Source: Combretum micranthum (taxonomy: Eukaryota > Streptophyta > Magnoliopsida > Myrtales > Combretaceae). From it: DNA of 64,000 nt. The DNA lies in the NCBI GenBank assembly GCA_024138025.1, contig JAMXBD010001370.1:124001-188000 (forward strand), written 5' to 3'. Both the position numbers and the translations under genes were made by a program. This document shows positions 37,758 through 50,900 of the stretch, one piece after another. The first letter of the stretch is position 1. Each line of letters starts with the position of its first letter. A model generated the notes under the pieces. That model was given only the letters and a program-made list of their open reading frames with translations. It searched no databases and was not told where the DNA came from.

Positions 37758-40700
37758 TGTCACACCCCTAAAAGGGGTCTAGAAGGATCGACCTATAATT
37801 ATCATATCAAGTATACATCCAAGATATGATAGCCGTTTTGTCACGCTCCAAAGGGTACCTTAAACGCGACAGTCTACCACACTTAATATTTAAACTCAAG
37901 TAAGGCAACCTTAGTCTCTCCATGAGTTTGAACATCGGGTGTAAGGCTCACATTCAACATATAGGGACCATATTTTACTTCAAAATAGTTTAAGAAGACA
38001 TACATAGCAACAAGAATATAAATCATAACAGTTATATTTAGATTTATTCTATTACGTGATCTAAGGGGCATATCCCCGTCGAAATATTAAGAGTTCTAAC
38101 ATCCTTCAAGTACCAATTTAGGAGATTCAAATAAAAGTCTATGCCTACATCTAGGTCCCGGCCTCATCAAAAGCTCCTTAGAGTCCAAAAGATTACCTGA
38201 TGATAGTGGTTTCTCGGAGATAGCCATAAATATCCATACTGCAACAGGAAATTATTAGGGTATAAGCTTACGAGCTTAGTGAGATTCATTTCCAAACATT
38301 TAGTACTCAACAACAGTATATAACATACAAGTTATTAACATCCATATGAAATGCACAAACAAATGAGCACACAAGCATATGACTTTCCGGGAGTTATATG
38401 TGAATGGATTTACACCCTCCATTCGGGATTGGGGTGGTCCATAAGTCATGCAACCATAATCCCGATCTCCTTCTCTTAGTTTTACAACATTTGTTGTTTT
38501 ATGTAGTTGATTCAAGTGCCTACACCACTTTCGTTAACTTAAGCGATCTCGCATCCTTAATGTTAACACAGGCCCCCCCGCCTCCGCTAATATACTTTTG
38601 TCCCACCAAAGGTATACTAGCTAATGTAATGAGACTCACTTCGTGATATGCATGTATAGTTTATTCATATAATCTTGGCATGTTAATTATGTAGGTTAAG
38701 TGCGATCATAGAGAATTTCAGACAATCCAAGTCTATACTAGCTCATACAACGATTTTTTAACAAGTCTCATCTCAATAGACTTATCATTCATTCAACCAA
38801 GATTAGATCACAACTCATCATAATTTTATCTTTTCTTAATTCTAATGCCACTACGATTACAAGTTCATACATGAGCACAACTATTTAAGAAATGAACTCA
38901 CTTTGCCATGGCGCGGAAATCCACTTAATCGTAATTGTCCTTGGGAAGGTCTAGTCAGTCTCCCAAGTCTCCTAATCAAAAGAAATAACCCTAATAAGTA
39001 TTTTTATGGATTTTGAATGAGCTTATAAATTATATTCTATCAAGTTCGTCAAAATTCGTTTAAGAGGAAATTTGAACTTAAAACGGCCATAACTTGGTCA
39101 TTTTAACTCGGAATTTCGCATATTATATACCGATTTCTACCTATTCGATGAGAGCTATCTATTTCTAAAGTTATTTCTGACAAACAAGGTCATTTAGTCT
39201 ATGAATAGAAACATACAGAATACTATACGGATTCCCCTTTCCGCAATTCAACTTTTGGTTTCATTTCAAGCATTATATTAAAGCTTTGATAGATACTTAG
39301 CTATCTTTATATTTTGTAGGACTCTATTATATACATATATAACTCAATACCATGCATGATTCATGGGTGTTGGAAAGTTCTAATTTCTCATGTACTTAGA
39401 TACTATCAAATAAGAAGTATGTGACCTTACTTTTCTAACTTTGTTTCTATAAGTCCATCATGTATATGTGCAATACCTATAAACTATTATCATGAAGGTC
39501 ATGGAATGACTATCTATTTGTATATCCTTAATGTTATAGTATTAAGAATTCTTTTTGAAAAACTCTTACTTTGCAAAACTTTTGAAATTACTAGACTTAA
39601 GAGAAGTGGTTTTCTTTATTGAAGAATCACATTTGCTTTCATCAAAACTTAACATTGATGACCTATATAGCCATCACCTTCATTGTTTTAATAAAAACCT
39701 TCATTTTGAGGTTAGAAAATAGATGTTTAAATAGGTGGTTGGCCTAAGTATGAATTTTACAAAACCTTAAAGAATGAAAACATTGTTTCATCTATTCTTG
39801 GAAACCATTTATTGTTCTAAGATTATATTTTGATAAACCTCTCTTATTCTTGTAAAAAATGGGGTCTTTATTACATGTATTCCCTAGGACTTTCATTTTC
39901 CTATAAAAATAATCATTTTAGCATTTGGAAATAGGTGTTTAAATAATGGTTATTTTCAAATCCAAAATTTTGAAAAATTTATTTGAGTTTGTTTTCTTTG
40001 TAAAACTCATTTAGTTTTTCAAAAACTATTTCCTAATCAAACCTATCCATTAAGGCTTCCATTTCTTTAATAAAAATCTTGTTTTGGAGTTGAAAAATGA
40101 GTGTTTATATTTCAAGCTTCTTTTATTACGAATTTAAAACTTATTTTTGAGATTGAAATATCACCTTTATAAACTTGCCTTTGTTTTGAAAATATTCCTT
40201 AGTAGATCTAGGCTTTTCTCATCAAGATCATCCATTTATGATATCTATTCCCTAAGCTCTTCATTTTAAATGAAAAATACACATTTTGGAGATGAAAAAT
40301 AGGTTTTCTAAATAGGGTTCCTTTTTTATCCGAATTTTCAAAAATTTTTGTTGAAACTAATATAGATCTTGAGCTTTCTAATATTTTTCTACTATCATCA
40401 AGCTATTACAAGTTATTTAAGAACATAAAACAAAAGTCTAATGCTTGTATGAACTTAAAACAAGTAGATCTAGTTTACTAAACTAGTTATAAATGCATAA
40501 ACACTATGATGATTATGTGAACATGAATAGATGATGAATATATACACAAATCATTAATAATAATAACATAACTTAATAATAAAACAAGATAATAGAAAAA
40601 TAACTCAAATAACAATATCTAAAATATTGTGATGGCAAGGATCTCATGTTCAAGTGTTTCTACATCCCTAGCTTGAAGCTCATGGGGATTTTTATGTGGA

Positions 40701-43700
40701 ATCACACATGATGAACTTGTCATTACATGTTTTTAAGATACTAAGGTATAGATCTATTACCTATTGGTTGTGTGGAGTAAGAAACTTGAAAGAAAAATTC
40801 AAAGTGTGTGTGTGTATGGAGAGAAAGGGATCTTACGGTTTTGAGAGGAAAAGGAGAGAGTTTTTGCGAAAATTTTCTAAAGTAAAAGGAAGAAAGAAAG
40901 AAAAGTGAAGTGAAGTGGGCATAAGGAATTATATACAGGGAAATGGATTAGGGTTTGTTGTAATAAAAAGGTATTAAATAAAACAAATTGTGAGAGGGAA
41001 AAGGAGGGGAGTTGCGCTGGTTTTGGGAGTAAGAGAGAGAGTGGAGTTGTGTTGTGTAAGTTTTGGAATTAATTAAAGTAATTTAAATGATAAAAAGTCA
41101 TATTGGAAAGGTAATTTGTAAGAAAAATGATGAAATTGTAAGAGTAGGGTGTAAGGATGTAAGAAATAGGTTATGGGTAGTTGTACTTGTGAATAGTATA
41201 GAAGAATTCAAAAAGTAGATTTGACATTTAAAGTACCGGTAGTAATAAAATCGATAAAAAAGTTATAACTGTAACTTTTATAACCCGAAAAATTTTATAA
41301 CTGATATATTTGGAAATCTTATGAAATTACGAGTCTAACAGTACTAATATCATATATTTAATATTTCAAGCCCTGGGACACGCTTTCCGAAGCTTGTACC
41401 TGATCGGGTTTGAAATAGATTGAAAATTCAATAATCTTATCTTTTAAAGCATCTTAGTATTATTACGAACCAAACTACACCCTTACTCATAATCCTACTC
41501 CTTAGTTTATGAATACGGGATTGCCGGATCTAAATATTAGGGTTTCCCATGAATTTGTTGACTTAGTTTTTCCGGTTGACTTTCCGTTTAGGGTTTGAAC
41601 TTGATATTATCCTAAAATTTAGGGGTTTACATGAACTATTATATTTCACTTAGGGTTTCCGGATGATTTTCAGGTTTAGATCTTTACCAATTTGGAAACT
41701 GGGGGTTTATGTTTATACAACACATTTAGTTTCAGAATTTTATTTTAAATTTTATTTTTTTATAAGTATTTAATATCTTTTAACGTTTTTGGAATTATTG
41801 AATTGGGTTTTATTTCCGAAGGTTAATTGTTATTTACTTTTTAATAATTTGTTTATGGGTTCTGTATTACCTGACTTTTATAAGTCAGAGTTACGTATAG
41901 AATTTGTCATATGTAGTGGTTTTGGATTTGAAAACTGTGGAGTTCCTATTTTATTTTTAATGATTCTCATTTTCTCAAGATTTAAGAAATTTCTAGATTC
42001 GTTCATAATTTAAGGCCAGTAGAAGTTCGGTTTTAAATTTAGAGTCATTTTTAGAGTTTACTGTTGAAGGTTATTTTGGAATTATTTACTGAAATTTTCG
42101 AGGATTTACACGTTTTGCAAGTCAAAGTTTTGCAAAACTCTACTTAATATTTTCTATACAAGTTTTAATTACAAAAAACAAATTAATAGCTACGGAAATA
42201 AATTCCTACAGTCTGCCAGAATCGTAGAGAATCAGTATCCCCCACGAAACAGTAAAATAGAGTAGATCATATACATTTTTCAAAATCTCATACTATTACA
42301 CAAGGTCTAATTCTTCTTCTAAGCCTATATCATATATTACACCATTCAACTTAAACACTAACATATAAATTACATTCTAAGCGAATTCTCATGTCTTCAA
42401 GGATTTCACACGTACTTTGCCTATTCCCAACCTGAGTTAAACTTGCACAAAAACTATGGGGGCGTGAGCTTCTCTATAGCTCAGTGAATAACATAACCAA
42501 ATCACTCATCAAACAAAAGTTAAACCAATTTAATTAATAAACATATGCAATGCGGCATTCAAACATATGACATGTACAGTTTAGATGTCCGAAATCCAAA
42601 TCAATGGAGATTTATGCCTTCTCTAGGGGGTTGAAGGATTAACTCAAGTCATTCACACCCGGTAGAACTATGAACTATGGAAGAGAGTGTCTTCTCAATT
42701 TAGATCCTTCAACTCACAACTTTCTCAACACAAAACCATTTCATATAACAAAAGCAACCTCTAACTACCCCTTAGATATAACTAAGGAGGGAAGATTTCA
42801 GTTTAAAATACATTATTGAAACATAAATTCTAACTTCTCCTCAGACATAACTAAGGAGGGAGGATTTTCTTTTAAACTCGTTTTATCAAAGATAGCCCCT
42901 ACTTCTCATTAGAAAAACTAAGGAGTGAGGATTTCACTTCGAACTCATTTTATGCTTGGATCAAAACATTTTTATTGCCAATATACCCTCCACTTCCTTT
43001 AGAACCACAAAACCTCCCTAAGTATTAATCCCTAACGCCGACTCCAATACGGACATCCTTCGGCCTGCTTAGTTCCCATGAAGCCGACAACCCATATAGC
43101 TCTAACTAGATCACAGGACTCTCAAGGTGCTACTACATAATCGAAATATTAATACATGATGTGAACACCATGCTAATCAAGTATGATGTCATGTAATGCA
43201 TGTTCATTTAATTAAATGACCAAATAGTATTAGGTCTTTTTATTAGGTGACCAATTAATTTACAAACACTCATTCACAACAATTACTCAATCACAAACAA
43301 TGATTACTTATTTAGTAACTTATCAATCAAACAAACACCAGACAATAATCGAATTCCCAATCCCCCATGCACATTCAATTATATTTACTTAGCTTTAGAT
43401 GCAACTACATTACAAGTACAAACAAATAATAGGTTCAATGTTACCCACCTGATATCCAAGCTAGGTCTTAACAAGCTTCTAAGAAAACCAAACATCATCC
43501 CCCCATCCACATCAAATCATCAATATCATCATCACTAGCATCAAATCATCAACATCCATCATATAAGAAAACCAAATTAAAATGGAACATTAGCTAAGGT
43601 TATAACAAAGATTATTCCAAAAGCAGACACTTGTCCAAGATTTTTAAAACTTATTTTAAAGCCCTAATTTGATCAGACACCAAGTAGAAACCCCGCCATT

Positions 43701-46700
43701 ATTGCAAAGATCGCCTTGCCAAGATACGGACAATTCACCCTTGTCTGTCAAAATATTTCTTTCCTCTTTGATTATAGTCATTTATTATAACAAGGTCATC
43801 GAAACATACATATACAAAAAAAACTCATATCCAAAGCAATCAAACATTTAAATCAATATACTTTCTTTATCAAATTAAGCTCGGCATACTACAATTATCT
43901 CTAGGCCATTTATTCATTAAGTCTATATTGATTTAACTTAATCACTTAATCCAATTTTTAAGTAGTATTCATTAATCTCTCTAATTTATTCTCATGTATC
44001 TATTAAGACCTTAATCAACTTAAATCTCTTATTTCAAACTAATTTCATTTTAGCTTTTTCTAGTCCTTTAAGTTAACTTAGCCTTAAATCCTTTAATTAA
44101 TTTATTTTATATCCAAATTCCACATTAATCCTAGTTTAGTGAGTAAGTCGTAATCATTCATTTCATTAAGAAAAAACTACATATTTTACAAGATTTTATC
44201 TTAAGCTAGTTTATTTCAACTAATCATGATTTCTTAAGCTAAAAAGAACCAATGTTTATAAACTAAGTTTATTTTATACACATTAAGCCTAAGTTAACTT
44301 AATCTTAGCTAACTTGAATATACTTAATTAAGTTCATTCTAACTCATTCAAGTCCATTTAGTCAAGTTGAACTTAGGTTTGTTAACTAAGCTCATTTTAT
44401 ATCTAACTTTATATTTAATCCAATTTTTATTAAATTATAAATGCACTTAACTCATGCTTAATTATATCAATTAACTAACAAAAATATCAACTATCATTTT
44501 TTTTTATCTTATTTTAGCTCAAAATGATTCATTTTATACCCAATTATATACACCTAACTAGTAACACAAGTTTTTAACTTTATTGGGATATATATAGCTG
44601 AAGACAATCAAATTTAGGCCTTTATACTTTTAGAATTTCAAAAACTTAAAACATAAAAGTTGTAGAGCACTTTTTAAACTTCTATAGCCTGTTGGATCAC
44701 CCCGTTTTGAGTTCGGATGAAAAAGTTATGATCAATTTACAAAATAGTAACCTGTCCGCATGATCTTCTGCACGGTCGTGCTTGAGGCCGTGCTAACCCT
44801 AAAAAAAGGTCCAGATTCGAAATTTTTCCCTCGTAACACTCAGCACGGGCTCCTACACGCTTGTTCTACTACCCCTGCAACCCCATTCATGAATTTCCTT
44901 CCACTTTTCTTCATCCTTTTATCAAAATTTTCACACTTTGCTTCCATCAAAACATCATCTAATCATCATATAAACTAGTTTTCATGCTTCTAACACTTCT
45001 ATATTCATACCACAGCATCAAACACCATCAAAATCTTCATCAAACCCTATATCTATTATTCATCATCTTCTTCACCACCCAACATGTATTAAACATTAGA
45101 CCAACACATACAAACATAAACAACAATTAAAACAAAGTGAATAACAACTAAAGCAAAGAAAAAAGCAAAACTTATCTCTTCCAAATATTATAAATCTCTT
45201 GACTCTTCTTTGCTTTCACCTTCCCAAAGCTTTTGAAACTCCCATGATCATAAACTCTATCTTCTTTCATGATTTTCATCTTCTATTTCTCTTTTAATCT
45301 TCTTAAATTTAAGATTTGAGAGAAAGAAGAAAATGAAAAGGAAAAAAGGAAGAGGAAAGAAATGAAAAGTCAGCCAAATGCAAAAAGCAAAAAGGGAATA
45401 AAAGGATAATTTTTTAAGGCATTTGTTAATGAAGATTAGAGCTTAAATCTTTCATATCATTATCTTAAGCTCAAAGATAATTGGAAGAAATTCAAAATGT
45501 ATAACATAAAATAATAATTTGAATTGAAAATCTAGTTTAGAAATTTAATCTTATAAATCTTGATATTTAGTTTGAGGTCGGGTTTAAACTGATATTTTTA
45601 AATAAGCAAATGAACTCAAAATTTATGAAAGTTGAAGAAATAGAGTTTGGGTTATAAAAGGCTAATTTAAGACACTTTATAAGTTTAGACAAATGACTTT
45701 AGAAATTTTAGGCCATTTACAAATAATGAAAAAGGTTCAAGTTAATAACTAAAAAGTATTAGATAATTTAATGTATAAAATAGACTGGAGTTTAAAGTTT
45801 ACAAAATCATTAAACATTGAAATTGAATTTTTGTAAGGGTTTAGAGATTTAAAAAAAATAAAAATAAGAAGAAAAGAATTTCAATTTGAAATTCATAAAG
45901 ATAAAAGAGTTTGATTTGTTGAAAAAGATAGTTAAAACAAATTGGCTACATGAAGGGAATGTTTGAAATCTCAATTCTCAGTTAATTTACTTATTAATTG
46001 GTTATATCGATTTATTTAATTTTATCTTATTAATCATTCTACTTGACTTAATTTGATTATTCAAATTCAATTTCTAACTTAAGTTTTAGTTTCAAGTTTT
46101 GCTATTATTTTGTATTTCTTAAAGAAATTTTGATTCCTTTATAAATTTCATATTTATTAAGTTTTATATTACAAGTGGTATGATTATATTGTTTTTCTTT
46201 TATTACATTTATTTGAATTTTTGATAATCATGTTTAAGAAATGTATTAAGATTGCTATTATAGTTTAATCCTTCTTTCATAAACATCTATTATTCATCAT
46301 TTATTTCTTGATTTAGTAGTTTTGAAACTTTTTAATATTTCATTAACTCCATATGATTGATTCTATGCAATATCATAATAAAACAATAAGAATTAGTTTA
46401 GCAGATCGGCCTTCATTACTCAATTTTTAAAGAAATCTAAACTCAACACAGACGAAAGACGACAGACAACAGACAACTCAATTGGACTTGACTCGACTCG
46501 TTTCTAAGCCTAAGACAACGCATAAGGACACTACACAACTCACACAGCACAACAAGCTTAACAAATGAAAATTTATAATTGCTTTTCCATTCTTATATGA
46601 ATATATATAGCAATGTGCATATAAAATATAGTGCACATGTTCTTTTTTAATCATTAGGGATATTATTGCTTTATAATTTTTCCTTAACGTAAACATCTTG

Positions 46701-47036
46701 AAAATTTTCAAAATCAAGATATCGTTTTTAGCTCTTTGCATATTTGTCCAAATTATCATTACCTTATTAGAGTTGAATTAGGTTATCTCATTATGTTATG
46801 GAATTATTGTTAATTATTGATTACGTAAAACTATGGAAATTGTATCTTAAAATTTTATTGTTATTCATTCAAATTCTTAATCAATAATTAGATTGTTTGT
46901 ATTTTAATATTATTATTATTTTTTAAAACGTGAAAAATTAGATATGATTTCTATCGTTTCTTTTAAACATTTCCAAAAAATTCACATTATTTACTTAATG
47001 ATTTATATTCAAGTCGTAAAATTTTGGCTGTATACA
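37758..47036 (-). mobile_element. Long LTR 'F' (about 5.0 kb) split by nested copy A, target duplication ACTTT
   Basis: The left end TGTCACACCCC at 37758 and the right end TGTATACA at 47036 are flanked by ACTTT (37753-37757 and 47037-47041). Copy A (37839-42110) interrupts it 81 bp from the left end. Without copy A and one duplication it is about 5002 bp. On the minus strand a leader (about 45400-45150) precedes a CpG-rich block (44750-44870) and a U5-like part, as in the other LTRs. No coding region is seen. The right boundary rests on the 5-bp match and an LTR-like terminus, so it is less sure than that of copy A. Confidence 0.58.
37839..42110 (-). mobile_element. Solo LTR 'copy A' (4272 bp), target duplication CGTTT
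   Basis: The ends on the plus strand are TGTCACGCTCC and GAGGATTTACA, flanked by CGTTT (37834-37838 and 42111-42115). It aligns end to end with copy C and over its first 3.8 kb with copy B. On the minus strand a TATA-like ATATAATTCC motif (near 40930) is followed by a CT-rich leader and a long U5. It carries an internal LTR-terminus-like GGGGTTTACA at 41631, where copy B ends. No internal retroelement sequence remains. Confidence 0.88.
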
Positions 47037-47041
47037 ACTTT

Positions 47042-47987
47042 TGGTTTTATTTTGTTATTCCATCATTATCTGCATTGAATTGTGGTTTCTCCGATTTGAT
47101 TATGATCTCTTATTATATAAATTTCAAAATTTCCCTCATTTATAAAGAAGTTAACATGGCTTTAGATTTAATAAAAATGAGATAAGCAATATCTAAACAA
47201 AATTGGAGGAATATAAAGTGTAAGGAGTTCTTTTGCACAAGTCGGAAGCCAATTCCTTGGTAAAAATTTTTGTTTAAATGTTTGCTTGGTTCATTCCCCA
47301 ATCTTTTAGACCTTGCTATTAAATAAAGCATAATAGAATTACATAAAAACACTCGCAAATCGCAATTCTTACATGGTATTTTATTGCAACTTGACCATTA
47401 TACACAATGACCGATGTAAGATTGCACGACTAGGGTTCGAACTTTGATTAAATTAATCTTAGAATTATTTATATCTACACACTATTATAGTTATAATACA
47501 TTATATATTTATATGAATTTCATTAATGATTTCACTTTGATATTTTTTAAAACTTAATGTAAAAATTCATTCAAATAATAATTAAGAATATTTAGTACAT
47601 TTCGTAAGAAGTATATATGTCACTCAAAAATAATATTAATGAAAATATAGTTAATATCTATATAAAGTTTGCTTTTAGCAAAAAAAAAAAAAAGATGTAA
47701 ATATATTTAGATAAGATATCTATTCAATAATTCCTGTCATTTTTATAACACTAATTGTAGATTATTTCCTCTGTGTTGTTTCTCTTCTTATAATCTTCAA
47801 ACATTCTTCAGATGAAAAAAAAAAAGAAAAAACTAAAATCCTAGAAAATTGATTAACGATGACATACCCGTTTCGTCCAATTCAATAACCAATGGTTCAA
47901 TCCCTAGTCTTTTGAACAAAGATTTCACCTCTAAATAATACACTCAAAATTTTTTAGGTATTATTCTATTATAAAAAAAAAATTTTG
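47042..47987. other. Intergenic AT-rich region, no gene seen
   Basis: No open frame of interest and no repeat boundaries were found. A (A)13 run lies near 47681. Confidence 0.5.
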
Positions 47988-50900
47988 GGTACCATGAATG
48001 AAACTTACCTTTAAAGAGAGAAAGAAAAGATATAAAAGTGAAAATTGTACACACATGATGTCACGCTCTAAATGGTACCCTAAATGCGATAGTCCACAGC
48101 ACTCGATATCTAAACTCAAGTATGACAACCTTAGTCATTCCATGAGTTTAAACACCGAGTGTAAGGCTCACGTTCAACATAAAAGGAACCATACTTTGAA
48201 TCGAAATAGCTTAATGAAACATACATAGCAATAAGAACATAAATCATAACAGTTATAACTAGATAAATCTATTACATGATCTAAACGGCATACCCCCGTC
48301 AAAATATTAAGAGTCCTTAGGTACACAAAGTCTCTTACATCAACATATATATATATATATATATGATTAAGGAGATTCAACTAGAAGCCTATGCCTTACA
48401 TCTAGGTCCCGACTTCTTCAAAAAGCTCCTTAAATTCCAAAAGCTGTACCTGAGAAAAGTGGCCTCTCAGGGATAGTACAGTAGGAAACAATAGGGGTAT
48501 AAGCTTTCGAGCTTAGTGAGTTTCACCTCCAAGATTAAATACTTCAACAAGCAATATATTAGGCAAGTTATATTAACAACCATATGAAATGCACAAGCAT
48601 GTGGACATACAATACATAAGACTTTCCAGGAGTCTTATGTTGAATGGATTTACGCCCTCCATTTGGGGTTAGGTGTTTCAGGCCCATATGACCATAGATT
48701 TCAATTTTTCTCATTTATATTATGGTTGATACAGGTGCTCACTCACACACAATTTTATAGTTGATACAAGTGTCTACACCACTACCATTTCAATTCCGGT
48801 CATTACGCCAATATTCGAGTTTACAGGCTCCTCGTTGCCTAGCTATTATGCCTTCTTCCCACAAAGGTATAATAACCTATGCAATGTGACTCAACATATG
48901 GTATGCATGTCAATTTGCTTATAAAATCATGACATATTAATTAACGATTTATGGGCGATCACAGATATTGCAGACACTTCAATTCTATACTAAATCATAC
49001 AATATTTACAACAATTCCATTCCGATATTCCTATCATCGCTTCAAACAATTTGAATTCACATGCACATTCCAATTTTATCTTGCCCTAAAACTAATGCCA
49101 CTATCGTTACAAGCACCTTCATAAGCATATAATTTAAAGGATAGTGAGCTCATTCGACCATGGCGCGAAAATCCACTTAATCGTAATAGTCCTCGGGAAG
49201 GTTTAGTCTATCTCCCAAGTCTCCTATCAAAAGAAATAACTCCAATGAGTATTTCTATGAGTTTGAATGAACTTATGAATTCTATTCTAACAAGTTTATC
49301 AAAGTTTGTCTAAGGAAAATTTCAATTTAAAACGGCCATAACTTGGTCATTTTAACTCGGAATTTTGCATATTATATACCGATTTCTACCTGTTCGACGA
49401 GATATGTCTATTTCTAGAGTTATTTCCAACAAAAAAGGTCGTTTGGTTAATGAACAGTAGGGTACATAATGCTATACGAAATCCCCATCCCACAATTCAA
49501 CTCCTAATTTCAAACAAAGCATCAATCCAAAGCTTTAATAGATACTTAGCTATTATTATAACTTGCAAGGCTCTATTATATACATATATAACTCATTATC
49601 ATGCATGATTCATGGGTGTTGGTACATCTAATTCCTCATGTACTTAAATAATGCCTAATAGGATGCATAAGACACTATTTTTCTAACTTTGTTTCTACCA
49701 AGAGCATTATATGTATGTGCATTACCTACAAGTTATTATCATCAATGTCATGAGATGATCTATCTATATTTATATTCTTAATGATATATGATATCAAAAA
49801 TTCTTTTTAGAAAACTTTTGCTTTGCAAAACTTTTGGAAATTACTGGACTTAAGAAAACTAGTTTTATTTCTTGCAAAATCATACTTAGTTTTATCAAAT
49901 TCCAACCTTGATGACTTATATATCCAAAACCTTCATTATTTTAATAAAAACTTTCATTTTGGGGTTAGAAGATAGATGTTTAAATAGGTGGTCTACCTAA
50001 TTATGAATTTTACAAAATTTTTAAGGAATGAAAACATTGTTTAATCTATTCTTTGAAAACTTTCCTTGTTTTAGGATTATACTTTAAGAAGTTTCACTTA
50101 TCCTTGCCAAAATTAGGACTTTATTACATGTATTCCCCATGACTTCTATTTTTCCACAAAAATCATTTTGGCATTGGAAATAGGTGTTTAAATAGTGGTT
50201 ATTTTCAAATCCGAATTTTGAAATTTCCATTTGAGTTTGTTTCTTTTGTAAAATCATTTAATCTTTCAAAAACTATTTCCTAATCAAACCTACTCCTTAA
50301 GGCTTCTATTTCTTTAATAAAAATCTTGTTTTGGGGTTAAAAAATAGGTGTTTACACTTCAAGCTTTCCTTATTACAAATTTAAATCTTGTTATTGGGAT
50401 TGAAACATTACTTCTTTTCCTTATTTTGAAAATATTCTTAGTAGATCTAGCTTTACTCATCAAGATCACTCATTTATGATATCTATTTCCTAAGCCTTTC
50501 ATTTTTAATATAAATACACATTTTGAAGTTGAAAAATGGCTTTTCTAAATATGGCTTTTTGTAGATTCGAATTTCAAAAATCCATTTTTGTTGAAACTAA
50601 AATAGATGTTAAGATTTCTATCATTTTCCTACTATTATCATGCTGTTACAAGTTATTTGTAAGCATAAAACAAAAACTAAGGCATTTATGAACTGAAAAC
50701 AACTAGATCTAGTTTATTATACTAGTCATAAATGTATGAACACTATGATGATTATGTGAATATGATTAGATGATAATATATGCATAAAACATTAATAATA
50801 ACAACATAACTTGATAATAAAACAAAGTATAGCAAAATAACTTAAATGACAAGATTTATAACATTGTGATGGCAAGGATCTCATGTTCAAGTGTTTTCAC

